Part shown: positions 44,955-53,758 of the stretch, piece after piece
Numbering within the stretch: position 1 is the first letter of the stretch
How the letters are laid out: the number at the start of each line of letters is the position of its first letter
From: Bifidobacterium sp. WK012_4_13
GTDB taxonomy: Bacteria; Actinomycetota; Actinomycetes; Actinomycetales; Bifidobacteriaceae
Direction: 5' to 3'
NCBI RefSeq assembly: GCF_041080835.1
Contig: NZ_CP129683.1
Span: forward strand, 434,001 to 498,000
DNA length: 64,000 nt
Position numbers and translations under genes: made by a program
The notes under the pieces: generated by a model
Told to the model about the DNA's origin: nothing
Database searches by the model: none
What the model saw: only the letters and a program-made list of their open reading frames with translations

Positions 44955-46577
44955 TCAGTGGCCACGCTTCATTCTCATCACGGTAAGAGACACCGCCGAT
45001 CCTGCGACGGCAAGCATCGCGGCTATCGAAACGACGAGTCCGACATTGCTGCCGGTCTTGGCTAGGCTGGCGTTCTTCCCACTGGCATCCACAACGCCCT
45101 GGCCGCTGACCGAGGCGATCGGCTGTGGCTTCTTGGCGGTCGTGGCGCTCTTCTTCGCATTCGAAGCGGTCTTTGACGACGTGCCGGAAGTCGAATTGGA
45201 TGTGCCGCCCTTCGCATTCGACGTGCCGGAACCGTCATTCGTGCCGCTGCCTCCCTGGTTGCCGTCGCTGTCGTTCGTCTGCTGCCTTACGACGCTTGCA
45301 GCGCTCTGCCCGGCAGCGACGCTCTGCACCGTTCCATCCGCCGAGAGCGTTACCTTGGCGCTGTATGCGGCCGCAAGATTGATCTGGCCCCAGCCCTGCG
45401 CCGAGGATTCCAACGGATATACCCGGGTGTTTTCGGTCATGGCGAGAATCTGCTTGAGCTGGGTGTCATTCAAACCCTTGTATGCAGGAACGTTACGGAG
45501 CAGATTGATCGCAGCGCTTGGAACCTGAACGCTGGCCTTCTGGGAGGCATCGCTCTGGAATCCGTAGCTCATGCGCGCGGTATAGGCTGCCACGGCAGAG
45601 CTTGGGCTGTTGACCGGCGCGCTGACGACGTCATCCGTGAATGAATTGCTGTATTCATTGGTTGACGTCGCACCGGTCTTCCCGATGCATGCGCTCAGCG
45701 TGCTGCCGTAATTGTTTGCAGCGCATTCATCGGTGAGATAGTTCACGAGCTCGGTGCGTGCCGCCGCCTGCGAGGCGACGGTCGGATCGCTCAGGGCTGT
45801 TGCAACGCCATATTGCCCCGCGATGTGACCGCCCATGATGTCCAACGGATAGTGCACGCCGAGCACAATGCGGTTATTGCCGGCCTCTGACACGCGAGTC
45901 ATGATCTGTGTGCCGAATTCAGGGAGAATCGTGGCCAATCCCGCACCTTGGGTGAAGGCGAAGGTGGTATGCCCCGAGGGGAACGAGCCTGATGCCGCAA
46001 GTCCGACGTATTGGCCTTGGTCCACATATGCCTGCACCTGTTGGATGTTCAGCGTGCTTTTCAGCTCACCCATGTTCAGCGACTCGCCCAGGTAGTTCGG
46101 ACGGTCGATGTAGGGGCGAGGATATGAATAGTAGTTCTTAGCCGTCCCGGTGCTGGCAGTCGCGTTCATCGCCGAAAGAAAGGCCTTCGTCAGCGGCAGC
46201 TTGCCCCCATTGATTCCATTTTCGTAATAGGCGCCCAGGATCGGTCCGAGAGCATCATGCAGCGTCGCCTCCGAACTCATCTGAGCATCCAGCACCGCGC
46301 GCGCCTGCTGATCGTTCGTCTTGTCTGCGGTCTCGGTCGCAGCCTTGTTGTTGATTTCCTCGGTCAGCGCATCGTTGTGCTGAAGTACCTTTTCAGCCTC
46401 GTCGCTCTGCTGGACACCTTCCCCTGCTTTCCAATAATCGCTGTATTCGGAAAGAAGGTTGGTGATCGCGTCGGTTGTCGGCGCGTCAGTGGTCTGCGCC
46501 GCCTTAGCGGCGGTGGCCGGAACCAGGAGCGCAAGGAGCGCGGCAGTCGCAGTCAGATAGGTAAGCACCTTTTTCAT
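44955..46577 (-). CDS. Sortase-anchored PAP2-family acid phosphatase
   Basis: Exported vanadium-haloperoxidase-like phosphatase, 540 residues. Signal peptide (MKKVLTYLTATAALLALLVP, cleavage after A-K-A). The PAP2 triad motifs are intact: K-x6-R-P in KNYYSYPRP, P-S-G-H in SFPSGHTTF, and R-x5-H-x3-D in NNRIVLGVHYPLD. After a Ser/Thr/Gly/Lys-rich wall-spanning stretch comes the sorting signal L-A-K-T-G, a hydrophobic helix and the tail R-M-K-R-G-H. The anchor sequence is L-A-x-T-G rather than L-P-x-T-G. GGGAGAACT precedes ATG 46577. No sortase gene is in the window. Confidence 0.88.
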   Translation of the reverse strand: MKKVLTYLTATAALLALLVPATAAKAAQTTDAPTTDAITNLLSEYSDYWKAGEGVQQSDEAEKVLQHNDALTEEINNKAATETADKTNDQQARAVLDAQMSSEATLHDALGPILGAYYENGINGGKLPLTKAFLSAMNATASTGTAKNYYSYPRPYIDRPNYLGESLNMGELKSTLNIQQVQAYVDQGQYVGLAASGSFPSGHTTFAFTQGAGLATILPEFGTQIMTRVSEAGNNRIVLGVHYPLDIMGGHIAGQYGVATALSDPTVASQAAARTELVNYLTDECAANNYGSTLSACIGKTGATSTNEYSNSFTDDVVSAPVNSPSSAVAAYTARMSYGFQSDASQKASVQVPSAAINLLRNVPAYKGLNDTQLKQILAMTENTRVYPLESSAQGWGQINLAAAYSAKVTLSADGTVQSVAAGQSAASVVRQQTNDSDGNQGGSGTNDGSGTSNAKGGTSNSTSGTSSKTASNAKKSATTAKKPQPIASVSGQGVVDASGKNASLAKTGSNVGLVVSIAAMLAVAGSAVSLTVMRMKRGH

Positions 46578-46829
46578 AGTTCTCCCATTTCTTGTTTGTA
46601 AGTCACTTGCCATACCGGATTTCCCGAATTCAGCACCATCTCGGACAGCGTTCCGTCCAGGCAAGGGCGGTGCCTCCGAAGTGAATCTCGACAAGCAATT
46701 CATTTGTATGTCATCAAGAGAGCCACGATCGGCGATTCAATGCAGCGGCCATTGAGAATTCATGCAGACTTCACTCAACGCATATTCCGGCAGGGGCTGC
46801 GGTCGTGTTCGCATGGAAGACTATGAGCC

Positions 46830-47369
46830 ATGACAAAACTCATCATGCACACCACTGCCGGTGACATCTCAATCGCACTGTTCGACGACAAGGCCCCTGA
46901 AACGGTCAAGAACTTCGTAGACCTCGCGAAGGGCACTCAGACATGGACGGATCCCATCACGGGCGAACCAAGCAACGAGCCTTTCTATGATGGCCTCACC
47001 TTCCACCGCATCATCAAGGACTTCATGATTCAGGGTGGCTGCCCACTCGGGAACGGCACGGGGGGTCCGGGATACGCCTTCGATGATGAAATCGATCCAA
47101 GCCTGCATTTCGACAAGCCATATCTGCTGGCCATGGCCAATGCCGGCCTGCGACGCGACCCCGCCTCTGGCGAAGTGCATGGAACCAACGGTTCTCAGTT
47201 CTTCATCACCACGGTCGCGACGCCATGGCTCGACGGACATCACACGATCTTCGGAGAGGTCGAGGACGATGCCTCCAGAGCCGTCGTGGATGCCCTTGAC
47301 GGAATTGCGACGGATGCCAATGATGCGCCGCTCGACCCGGTTATGATAGAAGGCATCGAGATCCTCTGA
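46830..47369 (+). CDS. ppiA: Cyclophilin-type peptidyl-prolyl isomerase
   Basis: A 179-residue cytosolic cyclophilin catalysing cis/trans isomerisation of Pro bonds. Catalytic and binding residues: FHRIIKDFMIQGGCPLGNG (Arg and Phe of the active site), MANAG, G-S-Q-F-F-I-T-T and W-L-D-G-H-H-T-I-F-G. No signal peptide. A short insertion (QTWTDPITGEPSNEP) near residue 36 is seen in actinobacterial homologues. Stands alone on the plus strand, divergent from the phosphatase gene. The ribosome site GGAAGA is weak. Confidence 0.93.
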   Translation: MTKLIMHTTAGDISIALFDDKAPETVKNFVDLAKGTQTWTDPITGEPSNEPFYDGLTFHRIIKDFMIQGGCPLGNGTGGPGYAFDDEIDPSLHFDKPYLLAMANAGLRRDPASGEVHGTNGSQFFITTVATPWLDGHHTIFGEVEDDASRAVVDALDGIATDANDAPLDPVMIEGIEIL

Positions 47370-47483
47370 TATTGATGTTCCAGAGGCCTGAACGCAAGAC
47401 GCGCCGAACGACTCGATGAAGGCAACGTCCTGCGATTCAGGCCTGAAGCAATTTCTCAGGTTTCCAACAAAGGGGTAGATTCC

Positions 47484-48530
47484 ATGAGTATCATGAACGG
47501 CAACCGCAAGCTCTTCGAAGACGAGGGCAGGCCTGTTTCCATCGCGATTCTCGGTGCCGGCAACATTGCAAATGCCATGGCCCGGACGATTCAGGCCATG
47601 GGCACTGACGAACGATACGCAAATCTGGTCTCGCTCCATGCAGTCGCATCGCGAGACAGGAACCGTGCCGCCTCGTTCGCCGAACGATTCCACGTTCCAG
47701 TGCATTACGGATCCTATGAAGAGCTCGTCGAGGATGACGAGGTCGATCTGGTGTACATTGCGACACCTCACAACTTTCATGCCGAACAGGCAATCCTATG
47801 CATGAAGCACGGCAAGAATGTCCTTGTCGAAAAGTCCTTCACCGCGAACCGCGAGCAGGCCGACGCGGCTCTTGGAGTTTCGGAATCCACAGGCATGCTC
47901 TGCACCGAGGCGATATGGACACGATACATGCCTTCGCGCACCATCATCGATGATCTGCTGCTATCCAACGCCATCGGTGACGTGACGGCCGTGACGGCCA
48001 ATCTGGGCTACCCGTTGACCGGAGTGAAGCGATTGGTGGATCCGGATCTGGCTGGCGGAGCATTGCTTGACGTCGGCATCTACCCACTGAACTTCATCGA
48101 CATGGTCCTGGGACCGCAGCAGATTTCGTCGCTTGAGAGCAGCGCCTCGTTCTTCGAGACCGGAGTCGATGCGCAGAGCTCGACGACGCTGCATTATGCG
48201 AACGGACACATGGGAGTCGCAAGCTGCTCGATGCTTGGCATGAGCGATGCACAGGGCATCATATGGGGCAGCAAGGGATACATGATATGCAGCAACATCA
48301 ATGACATCGATGGCATTGACATCTATGAGGATGGGCATCGTCATGTACGGCATATCGATATGCCGCGCCAGCTTACCGGCTATGAGTATGAAGTCGCATC
48401 GGCTGCGAATGCGATTCTCGACGGAGAGAGCCAGTGCCCTGAAATGACGCATGAGGATACATTGCGCATGGTTTCGTTGGAAGACAGCATCAGGGACATC
48501 TGGGGAATGACATACCCATTCGAGGAGTGA
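47484..48530 (+). CDS. Gfo/Idh/MocA-family oxidoreductase
   Basis: A 348-residue NAD(P)-dependent sugar or polyol dehydrogenase-like protein. Rossmann start SIAILGAGNIANAMARTI; family motif VDLVYIATPHNFHAEQAI; the catalytic Lys is in GKNVLVEKSFTANREQA (E-K-S/P). The C-terminal domain binds substrate (GGALLDVGIYPLNF). AAAGGGG sets the start. Substrate not identifiable. A perfect 12-bp palindrome TTCAGGCCTGAA (47436-47447) lies upstream. Confidence 0.9.
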   Translation: MSIMNGNRKLFEDEGRPVSIAILGAGNIANAMARTIQAMGTDERYANLVSLHAVASRDRNRAASFAERFHVPVHYGSYEELVEDDEVDLVYIATPHNFHAEQAILCMKHGKNVLVEKSFTANREQADAALGVSESTGMLCTEAIWTRYMPSRTIIDDLLLSNAIGDVTAVTANLGYPLTGVKRLVDPDLAGGALLDVGIYPLNFIDMVLGPQQISSLESSASFFETGVDAQSSTTLHYANGHMGVASCSMLGMSDAQGIIWGSKGYMICSNINDIDGIDIYEDGHRHVRHIDMPRQLTGYEYEVASAANAILDGESQCPEMTHEDTLRMVSLEDSIRDIWGMTYPFEE

Positions 48531-48560
48531 CGCCTTCCCTTTCCATCCAAGATGCTGTCC

Positions 48561-48589
48561 GGTGAGTGTCGAGCTTCCTGACGCTCACC
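48561..48589. terminator. Hairpin between oxidoreductase and ykoE
   Basis: GGTGAGTGTC pairs with GACGCTCACC with one mismatch; it sits between the converging genes and overlaps the ykoE stop. No U-tract. Confidence 0.5.
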
Positions 48590-49307
48590 TGGTCTCTGAG
48601 TCGAATATCATGCGTCCTGAGGCGAAATGCGACAGCGCCCCCGTCTTCGCTATCGCCAGGAAGAGATACCACATCAGGATGCCGGAAATGATGGCTCCCG
48701 AGATGCAGTTGGACATGACATTGGTGATCACATAGCCGCCTGTCGGATGTAGGCCTGACTGCAGGACGAACAAGGAATACAACGACCCGCCCAGACCCGT
48801 CACCAGACCGCACAATGCCGTCGACCACGCATTCCATATGCGATAGAGCAGGATTGCAAAGACAAGCTCACTGAAGATCCCCTGAACGAGTCCGGCGACA
48901 AGCGAGCCTGAGAATCCCCATTGGTTGCCGAATGCGAGTTCAAGCAACCCGCCGATCGTCTCTGCATAGATGGCGGCGCCCGGCTTGCGAACGATGAGCA
49001 TGGCAAGCGGGCCGGCAATATACCAGAATCCGCTTATTATTCCCGAAAATCCAGGAATCAGACCCTCAAGGAAGGCGGCTGGCGCGGTTACCACCAGGTC
49101 GAACATCCAGAAGACGAGACCTGATGCGACGGCAATGACCGATGCGACGGTGATGTCGATGGGACGCCATCGGGTATGCAGGATGCGCCTGGCATTTCCA
49201 TGCCGATTCAGGTCTGGTGTCACGGACGCTCGTGGAACAGCCGCGTCTTCGACCGATGTCACGGTCGAGATGGAACTGTCGGTTTTCTGTTGCGTTGATG
49301 CAGACAT
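48585..49307 (-). CDS. ykoE: ECF transporter substrate-binding component, YkoE family
   Basis: Integral membrane S component for thiamine or its pyrimidine precursor. About six hydrophobic segments follow a 45-residue polar N-terminus; the family pattern W-R-P-I-D-I-T-V-A-S-V and GFWYIAGPLAMLIVRKPGAA match YkoE. 240 residues. GGAGGAG precedes ATG 49307. The ATPase (YkoD) and transmembrane (YkoC) partners are not here, so it must use ones encoded elsewhere. A TPP riboswitch upstream supports the thiamine link. Confidence 0.85.
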   Translation of the reverse strand: MSASTQQKTDSSISTVTSVEDAAVPRASVTPDLNRHGNARRILHTRWRPIDITVASVIAVASGLVFWMFDLVVTAPAAFLEGLIPGFSGIISGFWYIAGPLAMLIVRKPGAAIYAETIGGLLELAFGNQWGFSGSLVAGLVQGIFSELVFAILLYRIWNAWSTALCGLVTGLGGSLYSLFVLQSGLHPTGGYVITNVMSNCISGAIISGILMWYLFLAIAKTGALSHFASGRMIFDSETR

Positions 49308-49399
49308 GCACTCCTCCGATAATCTCGTCCGAACGGGCATGGTTCCTTGCGAAGCGCAGCGGGTTCAGACATAGGTATCACGAGAAGGATTACCAAGAT

Positions 49400-49488
49400 A
49401 GGAATTGACTTCGTTCGACGGTATTAGCCGCTTCACGTTCAACGGTCGGAGACTATGTCTCCCTCTCAGCTTTCCAGCTCCCGTGTCT
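49400..49488 (-). promoter_or_regulatory. TPP riboswitch (THI element) upstream of ykoE
   Basis: Minus strand order: ACGGGAG, short hairpin AGCT-GGAA-AGCT leading into CTGAGAG, stem GGAGAC-ATA-GTCTCC, GACCGT (pairs with ACGG), GAACGTGAA, and CGG-CTAATA-CCG, then TCGAACG. This is the TPP aptamer layout. Two consensus bases differ (AACCTGA reads AACGTGA; AGGG reads ACGA) but keep pairing with each other. It begins just after the rarA stop and ends about 93 bp before ykoE. Confidence 0.8.
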
Positions 49489-49496
49489 TGCAGCAA

Positions 49497-50891
49497 TCAC
49501 GATAGGTTCCGGTCTGGACCAGTGGGATCGTCGCCGTGCAGAATCTCACGGATGCGCTTGAGTCTTGGCCCGATCTCATGTTCGTAGCCACGATCGTTGG
49601 GATGATAGTATTCACGGCCTTCGAGCTCCTTGGGCATATATTCCTGCGCCGCGACCGCGCCAGGAGCATCGTGGGCATATTGGTAGCCCTTATGGTTGCC
49701 CCATGCCTTCATCAACTTTGTCGGAGCGTTTCGCAGGTGCAGCGGCACCTCGCCAATGCGGCCTGCATCCACATCTGCAAGTGCGTCATCCATGGCCTTG
49801 TAGCTTGCGTTTGACTTTGGTGCCGTCGCAACCGCCACCACAGCCTCGGCGAGAATGATGCGGGCCTCTGGCATGCCAATCATCGCGACCGCCTGAGCCG
49901 CGGCAACGGTTGTCTGCAGAATCTGCGGAGCTGCCATGCCGACTTCCTCCGCCGAGGCAATCATGATGCGTCTTGCGATGAAGCGCGGGTCCTCCCCTGC
50001 TCGAATCATTCTCGCAAGATAGTGCAGCGCGGCGTCGACGTCCGAACCGCGCATCGACTTGATGAACGCGCTGATGACATCATAGTGGTCATCGCCCTGC
50101 CTGTCATAGCGGACGGTCGCCACGTCCATGACGGACGAGACGACATCAGGCTTGATGATCGGCTTTCTGGAACCCTTCTTGCGCTTCCTGTCGCCTGTCA
50201 GCGCACCCGCCGCAGCTTCCAGAATCGTAAGGGCCTTGCGCGCGTCCCCTCCTGACAGCCGCACTATCTGATCTACCGATTCCTCCTCGATCCTGACCTG
50301 GTCGTTCAGTCCCCGACTGTCTTTCACAGCCCTATGGACCAGGGATGAGAGATCCTCATCGTCCAAGGCATCGAGCTTGACGACGACCGAACGTGACAGC
50401 AGCGGCGAGATGACGGAGAAACTGGGATTCTCCGTGGTTGCGGCGATGAAGGTGACATCCCGGTTTTCGACGCTGGGCAGCAATGCGTCCTGCTGGGATT
50501 TGGAGAAACGATGCACCTCGTCGATGAAGAGGACCGTTTCCCTCCCCTCGGTGACCAGTCGCTCACGCGCCCGCGCAAGCACCTCGCGCACGTCCTTCAC
50601 TCCCGAGGTGACCGCGGAGAGCTCTTCGAATTCACGTTCGGACTGATGGGCGACGATGTAGGCAAGCGTCGTCTTCCCAACCCCTGGAGGACCGAACAAT
50701 ATTACCGAGCTGGGCGAAGTCACCGAGCCCTGCGACGCTGGCATTGCCAGACGCTGCAATGGTGAACCGGCCTTCAGTGCCGCGGATTGGCCAAGCACCT
50801 CGGTCAGTGAGGTCGGTCTCATTCTCACGGCAAGTGGGCGGGTCATCGCATCATCGGGAATGTCGGCGGCGCTGAACAGATCTTGACTCAT
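49497..50891 (-). CDS. rarA: Replication-associated recombination protein A (RarA/MgsA)
   Basis: Clamp-loader-like AAA+ ATPase acting at stalled replication forks, 464 residues. Walker A FGPPGVGKTTLAYIVA (about 70), Walker B V-L-F-I-D-E-V-H-R-F, sensor 1 A-A-T-T-E-N-P-S-F, sensor 2 S-G-G-D-A-R-K-A-L, then the RarA C-terminal tetramerisation region YDVISAFIKSMRGSDVDAAL and P-L-H-L-R-N-A-P-T. ATG 50891 with GGGTGG upstream; the 20-residue longer frame is unsupported. Its stop is only about 8 bp before the ykoE riboswitch. Confidence 0.94.
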   Translation of the reverse strand: MSQDLFSAADIPDDAMTRPLAVRMRPTSLTEVLGQSAALKAGSPLQRLAMPASQGSVTSPSSVILFGPPGVGKTTLAYIVAHQSEREFEELSAVTSGVKDVREVLARARERLVTEGRETVLFIDEVHRFSKSQQDALLPSVENRDVTFIAATTENPSFSVISPLLSRSVVVKLDALDDEDLSSLVHRAVKDSRGLNDQVRIEEESVDQIVRLSGGDARKALTILEAAAGALTGDRKRKKGSRKPIIKPDVVSSVMDVATVRYDRQGDDHYDVISAFIKSMRGSDVDAALHYLARMIRAGEDPRFIARRIMIASAEEVGMAAPQILQTTVAAAQAVAMIGMPEARIILAEAVVAVATAPKSNASYKAMDDALADVDAGRIGEVPLHLRNAPTKLMKAWGNHKGYQYAHDAPGAVAAQEYMPKELEGREYYHPNDRGYEHEIGPRLKRIREILHGDDPTGPDRNLS

Positions 50892-51021
50892 GCCACCCAC
50901 TCTAATCCGTGGGGCTATCAACCCGCAGGACATTAATCCCAAGGCAGTCATTCACGTCATGATTGGCAGGCTGCACAGTTCAGCGTCTGCCAAAGCCGAA
51001 TGCCCCTTGGCTGCAAGGCTT

Positions 51022-53694
51022 TCACATTTCATCTGCCTGTTCGCCCAGGGTTTCGATGGGCCCGACCCTGTAGTCCTCGAAAACCGCCTCGCCGCGGTCC
51101 TGGGTCTCCTTCAAGTCAACGTTCGCAGCGATGCCCCAATCGTGGTCGCCATCGGAGTCGGCGAATATCTGCCTGACGAACCAGCGATGCTCGGAACGTT
51201 CCATCCGCTCGTCCATCGTTATGAACTGAGCGGAACGCGCCTGTGCATCCACTCCGATCGATTCGTGTGCGTCATAGAGATCGTCAAGCGCATCCTCCCA
51301 GCGATGCACGCCATAACCCCAATCCGAATCCAAGGCACCCAGCTTCTCGGCCTCTTCGAAGGCGGCCAGCTGCACGCGGGTGAACATCGCATTGCGAACC
51401 AGCACCTGCAAGCCTGACCGGTCGGCGACTATCTGCTCCTCGAAGGTCGGTGGAGCCGCAGAAAGGCCTGCGCCTGCATCTGCGTCCTCTCCTGCGGATT
51501 CCCATTCATCCACCAGGGATGAATCCACCGAACGGACGACCACCCTGAGCCACGAGATGATGTCTTCCAGCCGTTCATCGCATTTTTCGATGGGAACGGT
51601 GCGGCTCAAGGCTCGATACGCATCGCTCAGGTAACGCAGCAGAGTCCCCTCTGACCGGGATATCGCATATCTGGAAATGTACCCCTTGAAATCGGACGCC
51701 GTCTCGACCATGTCGCGTATTACGGATTTTGGGCTCAGCTCATAGTCGTTCGCCCATGGAACGTCCTTGCAATACTGCTGAAAAGCGGATTCAAGAAGCT
51801 CCTCAAGCGGTTTCGGGTAGGTGATCTCGGCAAGCTTGTCCATCCGCTCATCGTATTCGATGCCATCTGCCTTCATGTCCGCCATCGCAGCATCCTTGGC
51901 CTGCCGTTCCTGTGCACGCAGCACCTGTCGCGGATCCTCCAAGGTGGCTTCGACCATCGATATCACATCAAGGGCATACGTATCTGACTCACGGTCGAGC
52001 AGCTCGAGCGATGCCAGCAGGAACGGCGAGAGCGGCTGATCGAGTGCGAAATCCTCGGGAACATCGACGGTCGTGAAGTAGTCATCGCCGCCGTCGTCAT
52101 TCTGCTCGATTTCGATCACATTCGAATCGATCAGGGTCTGGAATATCTCCTCCGCACGCTCATGCAGGCGTTCCTTCTGCTGTTCGGTCTGCAATGAGTC
52201 ATCGATGAGCCTGTCCACGCGATCCCTTGCATCCCCACCCTGCTCGACCTCGTTCAGCACGAAGGAATGGGTGATGTCGAGATGCGGGGTCAGCTTCTCT
52301 GGCTGAGCCTCGATGAGTCTGTCGAAGGTGCTTTCGTTCCAGCTTACGAAGCCCTCCGGCGGCTTCTTGCGCTTGACGCGCTTGAGCTTCTTCGGATCGT
52401 TGCCAGCCTTGGCCATCGCACGGGCATTCTCGATCTCGTATTCCGGAGCCTCGGCGACCACAAGTCCCTCTGAATCGAAGCCCATGCGTCCCGCGCGGCC
52501 CGCGATCTGATGGAATTCGCGCGATCGCAGACGCCGCTGACGACGGCCGTCATACTTTGTCAGGGCGGTCAGCACCACGGTGTGAATCGGCACATTGATG
52601 CCCACTCCAAGCGTATCGGTGCCACATATGACCGGCAGCAGGCCCTGCTGTGCGAGCTGTTCGACAAGCCTTCGATATCGCGGCAGCATCCCTGCATGGT
52701 GAACTCCCACGCCAGTCCTCAGCAGGCGTTGAAGAATCTGGCCGAAGGCGGTGGTGAACCGTGTGCCCTTGATGGCTTCCTTGATCCTGTCGCGCTGCTG
52801 TCTGTCGGATATGCCGGTGCTTGACAGTGCCTGAGCAGTCTCCAGCGCGGCATCCTGTGAGAAATGAACGATATATACGGGCGTGTCGCCCTTCCCTATC
52901 AATTCCTCGAGCGTCGCAGGCAGCTGCGTATCGACGTATGCGTAGCTCAGCGGCACAGGCCGTGGTGCGTCGTCGATGACATCGACATCCGTGTCGGTCG
53001 AGTCCTCAAGCGATTTCGCGAGCTCGCTGACGTCGCCCAGAGTGGCCGACATCAGCAGAAACTGCGTGTCGGGCAGCGTGAGCAGCGGAACCTGCCATGC
53101 CCAGCCACGCTCGTAATCGCCGTAATAGTGGAACTCATCCATCGCGACGCAGCCGACATCTGCATGGATGCCTTCCCGCAAGGCTTGATTGGCAAGGATC
53201 TCGGCCGTGCAGCATATCACCGGCGCCTCGGTGTTGATGTGCGTGTCACCGGTTATCATGCCGACATTGTCGCGTCCAAGCAGACGCACCAGCTCAAAGA
53301 ACTTCTCGCTCACGAGAGCCTTTATGGGAGCCGTGTAATATGACCTTCTGCCGGTGCAGAGGGCGGCGAAATGCATGCCAAGCGCAACCAGGGATTTACC
53401 TGAACCGGTTGGAGTGCTCAGGATCACGTGGTTTCCCGACAGCAGGCTGAGCACCGCATCCTCCTGATGCGGCCATGGCGTGATGCCACGTCCCTGCACC
53501 CAGTCAAAGAAGCGATCGTATATCTCGTCGGCGCCAAGATTCCTCGAATCCTCGCCAAGGCTTGGAATCAAGGGTTCAAGAGTCGCCGGACTGCCCTCAC
53601 CTGACGAATCGGGCTTCGATGCGGACGATGCATGCTGCGAAGATGTCTCTTCCAATGACGATCCTTCCAAGGATTCCTGACCTGCCGATCCCAA
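51022..53694 (-). CDS. DEAD/DEAH-box RNA helicase with DUF3516 domain
   Basis: Superfamily-2 Ski2-like helicase, 890 residues, of the actinobacterial DUF3516 type. Motif I STPTGSGKSLVALG (about 95), motif II M-D-E-F-H-Y-Y (DExH), motif III L-M-S-A-T-L, motif VI Q-I-A-G-R-A-G-R-M-G. The second half is the DUF3516 region, helical, running to the end. The N-terminal 45 residues are Ser/Glu-rich and likely disordered. Start TTG 53694 with GGGCAGG close upstream; uncertain. RNA unwinding is inferred; likely in RNA turnover. Confidence 0.9.
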   Translation of the reverse strand: MGSAGQESLEGSSLEETSSQHASSASKPDSSGEGSPATLEPLIPSLGEDSRNLGADEIYDRFFDWVQGRGITPWPHQEDAVLSLLSGNHVILSTPTGSGKSLVALGMHFAALCTGRRSYYTAPIKALVSEKFFELVRLLGRDNVGMITGDTHINTEAPVICCTAEILANQALREGIHADVGCVAMDEFHYYGDYERGWAWQVPLLTLPDTQFLLMSATLGDVSELAKSLEDSTDTDVDVIDDAPRPVPLSYAYVDTQLPATLEELIGKGDTPVYIVHFSQDAALETAQALSSTGISDRQQRDRIKEAIKGTRFTTAFGQILQRLLRTGVGVHHAGMLPRYRRLVEQLAQQGLLPVICGTDTLGVGINVPIHTVVLTALTKYDGRRQRRLRSREFHQIAGRAGRMGFDSEGLVVAEAPEYEIENARAMAKAGNDPKKLKRVKRKKPPEGFVSWNESTFDRLIEAQPEKLTPHLDITHSFVLNEVEQGGDARDRVDRLIDDSLQTEQQKERLHERAEEIFQTLIDSNVIEIEQNDDGGDDYFTTVDVPEDFALDQPLSPFLLASLELLDRESDTYALDVISMVEATLEDPRQVLRAQERQAKDAAMADMKADGIEYDERMDKLAEITYPKPLEELLESAFQQYCKDVPWANDYELSPKSVIRDMVETASDFKGYISRYAISRSEGTLLRYLSDAYRALSRTVPIEKCDERLEDIISWLRVVVRSVDSSLVDEWESAGEDADAGAGLSAAPPTFEEQIVADRSGLQVLVRNAMFTRVQLAAFEEAEKLGALDSDWGYGVHRWEDALDDLYDAHESIGVDAQARSAQFITMDERMERSEHRWFVRQIFADSDGDHDWGIAANVDLKETQDRGEAVFEDYRVGPIETLGEQADEM

Positions 53695-53758
53695 TGACCT
53701 GCCCCACTTTCAATGTCACCGCGAAGGTGACCTCACCTCCCAGACTAACCGCCACCGA

